From: Nocardia albiluteola
GTDB taxonomy: Bacteria; Actinomycetota; Actinomycetes; Mycobacteriales; Mycobacteriaceae
DNA length: 64,000 bases
Direction of reading: 5' to 3'
Assembly (NCBI RefSeq): GCF_018860155.1
Contig: NZ_JAHKNI010000012.1
Location: 186,001-250,000, forward strand
The notes below the pieces were generated by a model. That model searched no databases. It was not told where the DNA came from and saw nothing but the letters and a program-made list of their open reading frames with translations. Of this stretch, positions 42,582-51,583 are shown piece by piece. The position numbers were made by a program, and so were the translations under genes. Each line of letters begins with the position of its first letter. Position 1 is the stretch's first letter.

Positions 42582-42619
42582 GGAGGTTAGCCTCCCCTTA
42601 TGAAGTAAGCCTCGCCTTA
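42582..42619. promoter_or_regulatory. Two tandem IdeR/DtxR-like iron boxes
   Basis: 42582-42600 matches the DtxR consensus 19-mer (TTAGGTTAGCCTAACCTAA) at 15 positions, and 42601-42619 at 13 positions. They lie directly next to each other upstream of bfd. Confidence 0.65.
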
Positions 42620-42669
42620 TGTATATCACGGATCGCCGTCGTTGTGACCCCCCTGTTTTCCGATCGGCG

Positions 42670-43278
42670 TCAGGCGCGGGGCCGCGCGAGTGGAACCAGC
42701 GCGGGAACCCGGTGCCGATAATCGCGGTAGTCGTCGCCGAAGGTGTCGATCAGCATGGTGTCCTCGACGCGGACCCGGCGAAGCAACCATGCGGTGACGA
42801 AGGCCAGCAGCACCACCCCGGCCCCGAATCCGGACAGCAGGGTCGCGCCGAGCATGAGCCCCAGGAGTCCGGTGTAGATCGGATGGCGCACCATCCGGTA
42901 CGGGCCGTCGGTGCGCAGCTCGTGATTCCGCTGGATCATCGGCCTGCCCGCCCACATGGTGCCCAGGGCCAGCCGTGCCCAGACCATGAGCCCGGCCGAC
43001 ACGATGATCAGCACCGACCCGAGGGCCGTCAGGGCCGCGGCCTTCCAGGTGATCGGGTCCCAGATCGAGCGCGGCAGCAGATGCAGCACGACGCTCAACA
43101 CGACGAGTCCGGCGATCATCCACGGCTCGGGCAGCAGCGTGCGGGCGAAGTGCCCGAGCTTGTCGCGCAGGGTGCCCGGCCGCACCGCGGCGAACCACAC
43201 CGCGGTCCCGAGCCACACGATTCCGACCACGTCGATGCTCAGTCCGGCGACGAGGGTCAGTAGGTGCACGATGTTCAT
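42670..43278 (-). CDS. Isoprenylcysteine carboxyl methyltransferase-like membrane protein
   Basis: The ATG at 43278 gives 202 aa with about five membrane helices. The C-terminal motif 'LRTDGPYRMVRHPIYTGLLG' and 'VRVEDTMLIDTFGDDYRDYR' is the ICMT/PEMT SAM-binding region. The substrate is unknown, but a lipid or membrane-bound acceptor is likely. It stands alone, divergent from the MoxR ATPase gene. Confidence 0.85.
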   Translation of the reverse strand: MNIVHLLTLVAGLSIDVVGIVWLGTAVWFAAVRPGTLRDKLGHFARTLLPEPWMIAGLVVLSVVLHLLPRSIWDPITWKAAALTALGSVLIIVSAGLMVWARLALGTMWAGRPMIQRNHELRTDGPYRMVRHPIYTGLLGLMLGATLLSGFGAGVVLLAFVTAWLLRRVRVEDTMLIDTFGDDYRDYRHRVPALVPLARPRA

Positions 43279-43457
43279 ACCTTCAGGGTGCTCCGGCGAC
43301 GCCCCCTCCGGCACCACCCGCCAGCCGGTTCCCGTCCACCCGCGGGTGGAAATTCGGTGGAGGGCCCCTGGGCGCGGATCTACTCTGGACCACCGATCCA
43401 TGGTCTCGACGGCGTGCGACGCACATGCGAGATATGGCAGAAGGTAGGGGAGGGTGT

Positions 43458-44516
43458 GTGGAGGCGACCGTCTCGGTGACTCCGGAGGAGTTGCCGGAGC
43501 TGCTGCTGCACGTGGCGGTGGTACGGCCGGTATTCCTGTGGGGCGCACCGGGTATCGGCAAGAGCTCGCTGGTGCGAGCGTTCGCCGAATCGCTGGGGCT
43601 GGAGTGCGTGACGCTGCTGGGTACCCAGCTGGCGCCGGAGGATCTGATCGGGGTGCCGCAGATCGTGGAGGATCGCAGCCGATTCGCGCCGCCGGAGATG
43701 ATCGCCCGCGCCCAGCCCTACTGCCTGTTCCTGGACGAGCTGAATGCCGCGCCCGCGGAGGTGCAGAAGTCGTTCTATTCGCTGATCCTGGACCGGCGCG
43801 TGGGGAGTTACGAACTGCCCGCCGGATCGGTCGTGATCGGCGCGGGGAATCGGGCCACCGACAACGCGCTGGCCCGGCCGATGGCCTCGGCGCTGGTGAA
43901 CCGCATGGTGCACGTGCACCTGCGCGCCGATGTCGACGACTGGCTGAAATGGGCCGCGCACAACGGAATTCACCGCTGGGTCGTCGAATATCTCATGCAG
44001 CGGCCCGATCATCTGTGGTCCGCGCCGCCCAAGACCGAGCAGCCGTTCTCCACCCCGCGCGGATGGCACATGCTCTCGGACGCACTGCATTCCTACGGCG
44101 ACGAGATCCCCGACCAGACGCTGTGGATCCTGGCCTCGGGCACCCTCACCACCGCACACGCCTCGGGGTTCCGGGCGTTCGTCAAGACCGCGCGCCACGC
44201 CTTCGACCTGGAGGCGGTGATCAAGGGCGACGCGTCGTGGCCGCGCGATCCCGGCGACCGCGACCTGCTGTACTTCCTGTCCGAGACGTTCCGGGCGCGG
44301 TTGGTCCGCGAGCTCCCGGCCTCCCGTGAGCACGCCTCGGGTGGGGTGAAACGCTTTGTGCTGCGGGCGAAGTCGATGCTGACGGAGCTGGCGGAGATCT
44401 CCGTGGAGTGCGCGCAGCTGGTGATCGCCTCCGACGACGAGGGGGTGCCGGTGCTGCCGTCGTGGTTCCTGGTCGAGGTCACGCGGGATCTGCCGCGGCT
44501 GGCGGCGCGGCGGTGA
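43458..44516 (+). CDS. MoxR-like AAA ATPase
   Basis: GTG 43458 has AGGGGAGG upstream (ATG 43425 or 43434 are alternatives), about 352 aa. 'FLWGAPGIGKSSLVRAFAES' is Walker A, 'YCLFLDELNAAPAEVQKSFY' Walker B, and 'VIGAGNRATDNALARPMASA' the sensor region. MoxR ATPases act as chaperones for VWA partners. The next gene, 3 bp on, encodes the VWA-like partner, so the two form a unit. Confidence 0.92.
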   Translation: MEATVSVTPEELPELLLHVAVVRPVFLWGAPGIGKSSLVRAFAESLGLECVTLLGTQLAPEDLIGVPQIVEDRSRFAPPEMIARAQPYCLFLDELNAAPAEVQKSFYSLILDRRVGSYELPAGSVVIGAGNRATDNALARPMASALVNRMVHVHLRADVDDWLKWAAHNGIHRWVVEYLMQRPDHLWSAPPKTEQPFSTPRGWHMLSDALHSYGDEIPDQTLWILASGTLTTAHASGFRAFVKTARHAFDLEAVIKGDASWPRDPGDRDLLYFLSETFRARLVRELPASREHASGGVKRFVLRAKSMLTELAEISVECAQLVIASDDEGVPVLPSWFLVEVTRDLPRLAARR

Positions 44517-44519
44517 TCC

Positions 44520-46343
44520 GTGGCGGGAGGTGCGCGTAGGAGGCCGAAGACGCCCGATCCATGGGCGGAGAAGCGGCAGGCCGGCTGGCGGGCGGTGCGG
44601 GAGCATCCCATCTTCCGGCGCCTCCCGTGCGGCATGCGGGAGGCCGAGGTGCTGCCCGCCGATGTCTGGGCCGTGATCGGGCCGCACGGCGGCGTCGTGT
44701 GCAATCCGAGGCGGCGGGCCGAGGCCGGCGAGTGGGCCTGGGTCTTCGCACATCTGTTGCTGCACGCGGGTTTCGGGCATCTCGATCCGCGCGGCGTGCC
44801 CGGGCACGCGCTCGAGCCGAATCGCGTGACCGGCGACTGGCTGCCCGCGCAGCACCAGCCGGATCCCGTGCACCGGGCGGCCTGCTGCGCGATCGTCGAT
44901 CAGTACCTGCGCACGGTGAAGATCGGCAGCGAGCCGGTGGACCTGCCGCCGCCGCCCGGCGGGGCCGACGAGCAGGCGCTGGCCGAACGGTGGCGCGGAG
45001 ACGGTGTGCCGGAACCGTATCGGCGGCAGGACTTTCCGGACTTTCTCCTCGGCACCGAGGCGATCGCCAAGAACGCAGACCACCGCGCGCATTTCGCCGC
45101 AGGTATCGCCGAAGCCGCCCGGGACGCGCTGGAGGCGGCGGGGCGCGATGTCGCGGCCGGGCTGCGAAAGGTGTTGCGGCCGTGGGACAAGGCGCTGAAC
45201 TGGTTCGTCTCCTCGTATCCGCTGCTGGGGGCGCTGGCGGCCGGGATGACGATCGTCGCCGATCCGGATGTGGCGCGCGGGTGGGACATTTCGATCGCGG
45301 CGGTCAATGCCGAGGCGGCCGAGATCTACATCAACCCGTATGCCGGACTCTCCACGGAGGAGTGGCGCTTCGTGCTCGCCCACGAAATGCTGCATGCCGC
45401 ACTGCGTCACGGGGAGCGCAACCAGTGGCGTGACCCCTACCTGTTCAATGTGGCCTGCGACTACGTGGTGAACGGGTGGCTGGTGGAGATGGGCGTCGGT
45501 GAGCTGCCCGAGGGCCTGCTCTACGATCCGGAGCTGAAAGGGCTTTCGGCCGAACACATCTACGATCGCATCGCGGGCGATCTGCGCCGCATGCGCAAGC
45601 TGGCCACGCTGCGCGGGCGCGGGCGCGGTGACATCGTCGGGGAACCGTTGCCGCACGGCGGATCTCCCGGCCGGTACATCGATCTCGACGACTACTACCG
45701 CGGCGCGCTGTCCACCGGGCTGGCCTACCACCTGGCCGGTGGGCGCGGCCTGCTGCCCGCCGGGCTGGAGCAGGCGATCCGCGCCCTGGACCAGCCGCCG
45801 CTGCCGTGGGATGCCCAATTGGCGCGCTGGTTCGACGAATTCGTTCCGGTCGTGGAGAAGCGGCGCAGCTATGCCCGGGCCTCCCGCCGGCAGTCCTCGA
45901 CCCCGGACATCCCCCGTCCGGCGTGGACGCGGCCCGACGAGTCGGTCCGCCTGCCCACCTTCGGCGTCGTCCTGGATACGTCCGGCTCGATGTCGGCGGC
46001 CCTGATGGGCAAGGGGCTGGGCGCGATCGCCGCCTATGCCCGCGCCCGCGACGTCCCGTCCGCGCGGGTGGTGTTCTGCGATGCCGCCGCGCACGACGCC
46101 GGATATCTGCCGGTCGACGACATAGCCGGCCGCGTCCGGGTGCGCGGCCGCGGCGGCACCCAATTGCAGCCCGGCATCCGGCTGCTCGAACGGGCCGAGG
46201 ACTTTCCGCCCGATGGCCCGATCCTGATCATTACCGACGGCGAATGCGACGTGCTGCGCATCCGCCGTGAACACGCCTACCTGATGCCGGCGGGCTCGGG
46301 CCTGCCGTTTCGTCCGCGCGGGCCGGTCTTCCGCATGCGCTGA
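44520..46343 (+). CDS. VWA-like metallopeptidase (DUF2201 type), partner of MoxR
   Basis: GTG 44520 gives 607 aa. The putative zinc site 'AHEMLHAALRHG' near residue 290 and an earlier 'LLLHAGFGHL' fit the DUF2201 N-terminal metallopeptidase-like domain. The C-terminal VWA part has the MIDAS 'DTSGSMS' near residue 485 and 'ILIITDGE'. VWA/MoxR pairs remodel or activate protein targets, and such pairs occur in conflict systems. Its stop is 5 bp from the convergent TetR 3' end. Confidence 0.88.
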   Translation: MAGGARRRPKTPDPWAEKRQAGWRAVREHPIFRRLPCGMREAEVLPADVWAVIGPHGGVVCNPRRRAEAGEWAWVFAHLLLHAGFGHLDPRGVPGHALEPNRVTGDWLPAQHQPDPVHRAACCAIVDQYLRTVKIGSEPVDLPPPPGGADEQALAERWRGDGVPEPYRRQDFPDFLLGTEAIAKNADHRAHFAAGIAEAARDALEAAGRDVAAGLRKVLRPWDKALNWFVSSYPLLGALAAGMTIVADPDVARGWDISIAAVNAEAAEIYINPYAGLSTEEWRFVLAHEMLHAALRHGERNQWRDPYLFNVACDYVVNGWLVEMGVGELPEGLLYDPELKGLSAEHIYDRIAGDLRRMRKLATLRGRGRGDIVGEPLPHGGSPGRYIDLDDYYRGALSTGLAYHLAGGRGLLPAGLEQAIRALDQPPLPWDAQLARWFDEFVPVVEKRRSYARASRRQSSTPDIPRPAWTRPDESVRLPTFGVVLDTSGSMSAALMGKGLGAIAAYARARDVPSARVVFCDAAAHDAGYLPVDDIAGRVRVRGRGGTQLQPGIRLLERAEDFPPDGPILIITDGECDVLRIRREHAYLMPAGSGLPFRPRGPVFRMR

Positions 46344-46347
46344 CGAA

Positions 46348-46956
46348 TCACCTCGGAACCCGCACCTCGGGCCACGCGGCCAGGGCGCGGTCGATGGTGC
46401 GCTCGAGGTCGGGTAGGGGGCTGCCGTCGCGGGCGCGGATGGAGAGGCCGAACAGGACCGTCGCGTAGAAGTCGGCCAGGTCGGCGGTGTCGGTGGCCGG
46501 GTCCAGGTCGCCCTCGGCGATGCCGCGGTCCAGGCGGACGCGGATGGCTTCGGTTGTGCGCGTGCGCTTTTCGATGAGAAAGTCGCGGATCTCGGTGTTG
46601 CGGGTGGTGTAGGTGGATCCGGCCAGCACGACCATGCAGCCGTGTGGCTTGTCGGGGGCGGTATAGACGACGGCGTTGTCGCGCAGCATCGCCTCGATGC
46701 TCGCGCGCGCGGTCGGTTCCTCGCGCAACGCGCGCGCGGTGTGCGAGCCGTCGGTGCGCGAATACAGCCCCACGGCCTCCCGGAACAGGGCCTCCTTGCA
46801 GCCGAACGCCGCATACAGACTGGGCGAGCCGATGCCCATGGCGGCGGTGAGGTCGGCCATCGAGGCGCCCTCGTAGCCGTGCTCCCAGAACACCTCCATG
46901 GCGCGTCGCAGCGCCAGCTCGCGGTCGAAGGCGCGGGGGCGTCCGCGTTCCGCCAT
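46348..46956 (-). CDS. TetR-family transcriptional regulator
   Basis: The ATG at 46956 gives 202 aa. The HTH is 'GASMADLTAAMGIGSPSLYA' with 'AFGCKEALFREAV', and the C-terminal domain 'HGCMVVLAGSTYT' is the TetR_C type found beside SDR genes. It is divergent from the SDR gene, and an 11-bp inverted repeat in the 105-bp gap is the likely operator. Confidence 0.92.
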   Translation of the reverse strand: MAERGRPRAFDRELALRRAMEVFWEHGYEGASMADLTAAMGIGSPSLYAAFGCKEALFREAVGLYSRTDGSHTARALREEPTARASIEAMLRDNAVVYTAPDKPHGCMVVLAGSTYTTRNTEIRDFLIEKRTRTTEAIRVRLDRGIAEGDLDPATDTADLADFYATVLFGLSIRARDGSPLPDLERTIDRALAAWPEVRVPR

Positions 46957-46969
46957 GGCCGGATCCTTT

Positions 46970-47047
46970 CTGTGTCGATCGCTAAATATACCCCTTGACG
47001 TGGTCGCCCGGCGTCTGCTTGGGTTATTTATGTATGGATCGACACAG
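46970..47047. promoter_or_regulatory. Inverted repeat flanking divergent TetR/SDR promoters
   Basis: CTGTGTCGATC (46970-46980) and GATCGACACAG (47037-47047) are perfectly complementary, 56 bp apart. TTGACG at 46995-47000 between them may be the SDR -35. Confidence 0.6.
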
Positions 47048-47061
47048 AATTGGGAGTGCAG

Positions 47062-47802
47062 ATGAGTGACCTGTCCGGCATGGCGGCCCTGGTGACCGGC
47101 GGCAGCCGGGGGATCGGCGCGGCGATCGCCCGGCGCCTGGCCGCGTCCGGTGCGGACGTGGCGCTGACCTATCGCGGCGACCAGGCCGCCGCCGACAAGG
47201 TGGTGGCCGAGATCAGGGCGCTCGGGCCGTGCGCGCTGGCCATCCGGGCCGACAGCGCCGATGCGGCACAGGTGGTCGAGGCCGTGCGCCGGACCGCGGA
47301 CGAACTCGGGCGCATCGACATCCTGGTCAACAACGCGGGCATCTTCCCGGCCAAGCCGTTCGAGGAATTCACCCTCGCCGAGATCGACGAGGCGCTGGCC
47401 ATCCACGCGCGCGCCGCGTTCGTCGCCGCGCAGGCCGCCGTCGCGCACATGACCGAGGGCGGCAGGATCATCAGCATCGGCTCGAACCTGTCCGAACGCG
47501 CCCTCTTCGGTGGTGTGTCGCTGTACAACCTGAGCAAGTCCGCGTTGAACGGATTCACCAGAGCCCTTGCGCGCGAACTGGGTCCGCGCGGCATCACGGT
47601 GAACCTGGTCCAGCCCGGCTCGACCGACACCGACATGAATCCGGCGACGGGTGACCACGCCGCCGGTCAGCTGTCCTTCAACCCGCTGGGCCGCTTCGCC
47701 GTCCCCGACGACGTCGCCGCCACCGTCGAATTCCTCGCGGGCCCCGGCGCCCGCAGCATCACCGGCGCCACCCTTACCGTCGACAGCGGCACCAACGCCT
47801 GA
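47062..47802 (+). CDS. Short-chain dehydrogenase/reductase
   Basis: ATG 47062 follows TTGGGAG and gives 246 aa. 'ALVTGGSRGIGAAIARRLAA' is the nucleotide site, 'NNAGIFPAKPF' follows, the catalytic Ser is in 'IISIGSNLSE', and Y-x-x-x-K is 'YNLSKSAL'. The Arg in 'LTYRGDQ' after strand 2 suggests NADPH. It is probably repressed by the divergent TetR. Confidence 0.94.
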   Translation: MSDLSGMAALVTGGSRGIGAAIARRLAASGADVALTYRGDQAAADKVVAEIRALGPCALAIRADSADAAQVVEAVRRTADELGRIDILVNNAGIFPAKPFEEFTLAEIDEALAIHARAAFVAAQAAVAHMTEGGRIISIGSNLSERALFGGVSLYNLSKSALNGFTRALARELGPRGITVNLVQPGSTDTDMNPATGDHAAGQLSFNPLGRFAVPDDVAATVEFLAGPGARSITGATLTVDSGTNA

Positions 47803-47958
47803 GCATCGTCATTGGTGTCGGCCCGGCGTTCGTCGTCCGCCGGGGGCGCTGCGCGCGGCGTCATCGGAGTCGCCGGGACCTCCGCCCTTGACGCTGAATC
47901 ACCGAAGCGGCCGGATCGGGCTGTCCCGGGTGTCATCCGAGTTCGCGGCGACAGTGGT

Positions 47959-48516
47959 TCAGGTCAGGGTTCCGAAATATGTTGCCGGGTCCAGGGTGTC
48001 GAGGGGTGTCCAGCGGGGTGGCGGGGTGGCCGGGTCATTGCCGGTGGGTGGTGCGGCGGCGCGGTAGCCCTGGAGATCCAATGCCAGCCAGGGGGTTTCG
48101 TCGATTCGGCGGGCGAGGGCATAGTAGGTCGCCAGGACGTGCAGGCAGCGGGGCGTGCGGGCCGAACAGGAGCAGTCGGTGCTGCGCGGCTGCGGGGCCA
48201 CGGTGATGCCCGAGGCGGTGATCGCGGCGTGTGCGGCGTCGCCCAGTTCGACCGTGTCCGTGGGGATCAGCGCCGCGATGGCGGTGATCGCCCTGCCGGA
48301 CAGCGGCGTCAGTTCCAGGTAGGTGACCGAGGCCTGGGCGCCGCGGTGGATCGATGCGCGCACCGCGGTGCCCTCGATCTCGGTGTGCACCCCCGCGTTG
48401 CGCGCGATGCTGCGGGCGCGGGGGAGCAGCGGCTCGGGGTGGGTCGTGCGCAGGGGTTCGGCCAGGCGGACCCAGTCCATGCCCCAGGCGGTGTAGCCGA
48501 ATTCGTTGTCGGTCAT
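47959..48516 (-). CDS. SWIM zinc-finger protein
   Basis: The ATG at 48516 gives 185 aa. The SWIM motif CxCx(n)CxH is 'DCSCSARTPRCLHVLA'. The rest is alpha/beta ('GVHTEIEGTAVRASIHRGAQ'). SWIM proteins often pair with SNF2 helicases, and here the SNF2 gene ends 2 bp upstream, in the same operon. The SWIM domain probably binds DNA or protein. Confidence 0.88.
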   Translation of the reverse strand: MTDNEFGYTAWGMDWVRLAEPLRTTHPEPLLPRARSIARNAGVHTEIEGTAVRASIHRGAQASVTYLELTPLSGRAITAIAALIPTDTVELGDAAHAAITASGITVAPQPRSTDCSCSARTPRCLHVLATYYALARRIDETPWLALDLQGYRAAAPPTGNDPATPPPRWTPLDTLDPATYFGTLT

Positions 48517-48517
48517 A

Positions 48518-50401
48518 TCAATTGCTTCGCTTTCGGCGCAGGAGGTCGAGCAGGCGGTCGTCGTCGAGGCGGGCCAGCGCCGCGACGGTGCCGGTCTCGG
48601 TCCCGGCGCCACCGGCGAGGTCGGCGAGCGCGGACTTGCGGGCGTGCATGCCCGCGATGTGTTCCTCGACGGTCGTGTCCGTGGTCAGGGTGGTGACGGT
48701 GACCGTGCGGGTCTGACCGATGCGGTGCACGCGATCCGAGGCCTGCGCCTCGACCGCTGGATTCCACCACCTGTCGAAGTGGATGACGTCCGCGGCGCGG
48801 GTGAGGGTCAGTCCGGTGCCCGCGGCGCGCAGGCTCAGGATCAGCACCGGCGGACCGTCCGGCGCCTGGAACTCGGCCACCATCTCGGCGCGTTCGGCCT
48901 GGTTCAGCCCGCCGTGGAAGAACGGCGCCCGCACGCCGAGCGCCTCGGCGCAGTACCGCACCAGGAGTTCGCCGGTGCGGCGGTACTGGGTGAACACCAG
49001 GGTCGGGGCGCCGAGTTCGACATTGTTGGCGAGGATGTCGGCGCAGACATCGAATTTGCCGGAGCGGCCGGACAATTCGTCGAGATCCCCCGAGATCAGC
49101 CCCGGATGGTTGCACACCTGTTTCAGCGCGGTCAACGCGGCCAGCACCCTCGAATGCCGTTGCGCGCCGGAGCCGAAACCCTCGGCCTCGGCGCGCTCGA
49201 GCACCTCGTCGTAGAGCCGCCCCTGCTCGGCGGTCGGATCACAGGTCAGATCGCAGTGAATCTTCGCCGGCAGGGTGGCGGCGACCTGAGACTTGGTGCG
49301 GGTCAGGACGATCGGTTCCAGCGTGTCCCGCAGCCGGATCGCAGCGGCGGCCGACCCCTCGTGGATCGGCCGCACGAAGCGCCGCCGGAACTGCGCTCGA
49401 TGCGTGAATGCCTGCGGCGCGATCAGATTGAGCAGCGCCCACAGCTCGTCCAGGTGGTTCTCCATCGGAGTGCCGGTGAGCGCGACACGCGCCCGTGCGG
49501 ACAGCGCCCGCGCGGCCCGGGACACCTGTGTCCGCGGATTCTTCAACACCTGGGCCTCGTCGAATATCACCGTGGCCCAGGGCTGTTCGGTCAATGCCGC
49601 GGCGTGGCCGCGCAGCGTCGGATAACCGGTGATCACAACCGAACCCGCGGCGAGGCCGGCCAGCGTGCCGCCGCGCCACGGGAGGGGCCGCAGTCCCGGC
49701 GCGAACCGCTCGATCTCGTGCGTCCAGTTCCCGACCAGCGACGTCGGGCAGACCACCAGCTGTGGTTCCGCAGCCCGGCCGAGCAGAAATCCGATGGCCT
49801 GCAGGGTCTTTCCCAGCCCCATCTCGTCGGCCAGCACGGCACCGCCGTGCAGGGCTGTGCTTTCGCGCAGCCAGGCGACTCCGCGGGCCTGATACGGCCG
49901 CAGCCGTGCGTTCAGCGTGGTGCCGAGCTCGGCGCTCACCGCCAGCGTTCCGGTCAGCGCCCGCATCGCCCGCTCCGCCGAAACGATCTCGGTCCCTGCG
50001 GCATTGGGCACCGCATGCGCCGCCGGCGGCAGCGCGCGGGTATCGTCGCGCCCCTGGAGCGCGTCGCGCCACGCATGCAACGACGGGCTGGGGAACGGGG
50101 CAGCGTCTCCGTGTGGATCGGCTGGCGTGCGTCCCGCTCTGGTCGCCGTGAGGGGATCGTCCGACGGCCGGTCGGCCGCGAGGGGCGATTCGATATCGAG
50201 CTGTTCGGCGTAGCGATCCGGTTCCACTAGAACGCATTCGACGTCCGTGATGGCGAAAGCACCGTCGGACGAGGGGGTTGCCAGGGCGATGGTCGCGTGC
50301 TCACCTCCCGCGGGCGCCGGGCCCGGGTGCCGTCCGGTCCATGTCCACAGGGCGAACATGTGACGGTCGGGCAGGTAGGTGGCGTGCAGGGCGGCGGGCA
50401 C
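48518..50401 (-). CDS. SNF2/SWI2-family helicase-like ATPase
   Basis: A 627-aa protein. 'GAVLADEMGLGKTLQAIGFL' is motif I, 'VIFDEAQVLKNP' motif II (DEAQ, where DEAH is more usual), 'VALTGTPMENHLDELWALLN' motif III, 'QVCNHPGLI' and 'SLRAAGTGLTLTRAADVI' later motifs, and 'DRVHRIGQTR' motif VI. These ATPases move along duplex DNA and displace proteins. It is transcribed with the SWIM gene. A TetR gene is divergent. Confidence 0.93.
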   Translation of the reverse strand: MPAALHATYLPDRHMFALWTWTGRHPGPAPAGGEHATIALATPSSDGAFAITDVECVLVEPDRYAEQLDIESPLAADRPSDDPLTATRAGRTPADPHGDAAPFPSPSLHAWRDALQGRDDTRALPPAAHAVPNAAGTEIVSAERAMRALTGTLAVSAELGTTLNARLRPYQARGVAWLRESTALHGGAVLADEMGLGKTLQAIGFLLGRAAEPQLVVCPTSLVGNWTHEIERFAPGLRPLPWRGGTLAGLAAGSVVITGYPTLRGHAAALTEQPWATVIFDEAQVLKNPRTQVSRAARALSARARVALTGTPMENHLDELWALLNLIAPQAFTHRAQFRRRFVRPIHEGSAAAAIRLRDTLEPIVLTRTKSQVAATLPAKIHCDLTCDPTAEQGRLYDEVLERAEAEGFGSGAQRHSRVLAALTALKQVCNHPGLISGDLDELSGRSGKFDVCADILANNVELGAPTLVFTQYRRTGELLVRYCAEALGVRAPFFHGGLNQAERAEMVAEFQAPDGPPVLILSLRAAGTGLTLTRAADVIHFDRWWNPAVEAQASDRVHRIGQTRTVTVTTLTTDTTVEEHIAGMHARKSALADLAGGAGTETGTVAALARLDDDRLLDLLRRKRSN

Positions 50402-50502
50402 GGAGGCTCCTTCCCGGTCGGCGGGCCTGAGAGGCCGCTGGGGCGTGCGCGAGTCTTGGCTGGGCGGGGCAGTGGCGGGCAGAATGAGCCTCTCTTATCA
50501 AC

Positions 50503-50533
50503 GTACGGAGTACGGTGTATTGTAACTCCGTAC
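50503..50533. promoter_or_regulatory. Inverted repeat, TetR operator
   Basis: GTACGGAGT (50503-50511) and ACTCCGTAC (50525-50533) are perfect arms around 13 bp, 29 bp upstream of the TetR start and within the divergent gap to SNF2. Confidence 0.65.
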
Positions 50534-50561
50534 ATCGTACCGAAATTCCGCGAGGAGTGCC

Positions 50562-51311
50562 GTGCCCGACGAATCGGCCGTTGACCAGGCCGCCCGCCTG
50601 ATGGGTCTGCTGTGGCGCGAGTCCCTGCCGCCGCGGCAGGGACTGCGGGGGCCGCGGCAGGCCGTCACCGTCGACGAGGTGGTCCGGACCGGGATCGCCA
50701 TCGCCGACCGCGACGGCTACGACCGCGTCTCCATCCGCGCCGTCGCGGCCGACCTGGGCCTGCGCCCGATGAGCCTGTACACCTACGTGCCGAGCAAGGA
50801 GGCGCTGATCGTGCTCATGGTCGATGCGGTCGCGATGTGGGACGCGCCCATCGATCCGGCACTCCCGGCGCGCGAGCGGATGGCCGCGATCGCGCACGGC
50901 GTCCGCGCCGAACTGCTCGCCCGCCCCTGGCTGCTGGAGGTGCCGCCCTGGCGGCAGGTGCTGGGCCCGGGCCTGATGCGCCGCTACGAACGCCAGCTCG
51001 CCGCGCTGGAGGGCCTGGGCCTGACGGATCTGGAGATGGATCGCATCATCGCGGTGCTGTCCGAGTTCGCCACCGGCAATGCCCGCATGGCGGTCGCCGC
51101 CGCCCGCAGCGCCGAGGAGATGAGCGACGCGCAATGGTGGGAGGTGTACGGCCCGGTGCTGACGGAAGTCGTTCCCGCGGAGGAGTTTCCGCTCGCGATG
51201 CGCGTCGGTGCCGCCGCCGGCGAGGCATACCAGGCTCCCGGCAACCCCGACATCGCCTTCGCCTACGGACTCGACCGATTGCTGGACGGTATCCAGATCG
51301 GCCGCCGATAG
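50562..51311 (+). CDS. TetR-family regulator (TetR_C, tetracycline-repressor-like)
   Basis: GTG 50562 gives 249 aa. A 30-aa lead 'ESAVDQAARLMGLLWRESLP' precedes the HTH 'VSIRAVAADLGLRPMSLYTY'. The long C-terminal domain 'RMAAIAHGVRAELLARPWLL' and 'EFATGNARMAVAAARSAEEM' fits the TetR_C class that binds antibiotics. No transporter adjoins it, so it may regulate itself, the SNF2/SWIM pair, or a distant target. Confidence 0.9.
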   Translation: MPDESAVDQAARLMGLLWRESLPPRQGLRGPRQAVTVDEVVRTGIAIADRDGYDRVSIRAVAADLGLRPMSLYTYVPSKEALIVLMVDAVAMWDAPIDPALPARERMAAIAHGVRAELLARPWLLEVPPWRQVLGPGLMRRYERQLAALEGLGLTDLEMDRIIAVLSEFATGNARMAVAAARSAEEMSDAQWWEVYGPVLTEVVPAEEFPLAMRVGAAAGEAYQAPGNPDIAFAYGLDRLLDGIQIGRR

Positions 51312-51583
51312 CCGTCGGCATTCGGTGCACCGTCGGCCGCGCGGCACGCGTCCTGCATCGTTTTCCCTCCGGTCGCGCGCGCACCTTCAACCGACTCGGT
51401 AGTCCGCGATGTCGTTCGGCGGCGGCCAGCGAGCCGCGTCGATCCGGATCGCCGCGTCGACTACTGTATCGAACGTAGCTTGCTGAGTAATTGCTGTCTT
51501 GTGGGAACGGTATCGGTGAGTTCCCAGGGCGGACCGCGGGATCGGTGCGGCGGACCGCCGGTGACGATCGGAAGGGCTCGCAG

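Noticed and set aside
43380..46814. A 1144-codon open frame on the minus strand
   Set aside because: It is the antisense of the MoxR and VWA genes. Its composition (Arg, His, Gln, Gly) is that of GC-rich shadow frames and it has no family pattern.
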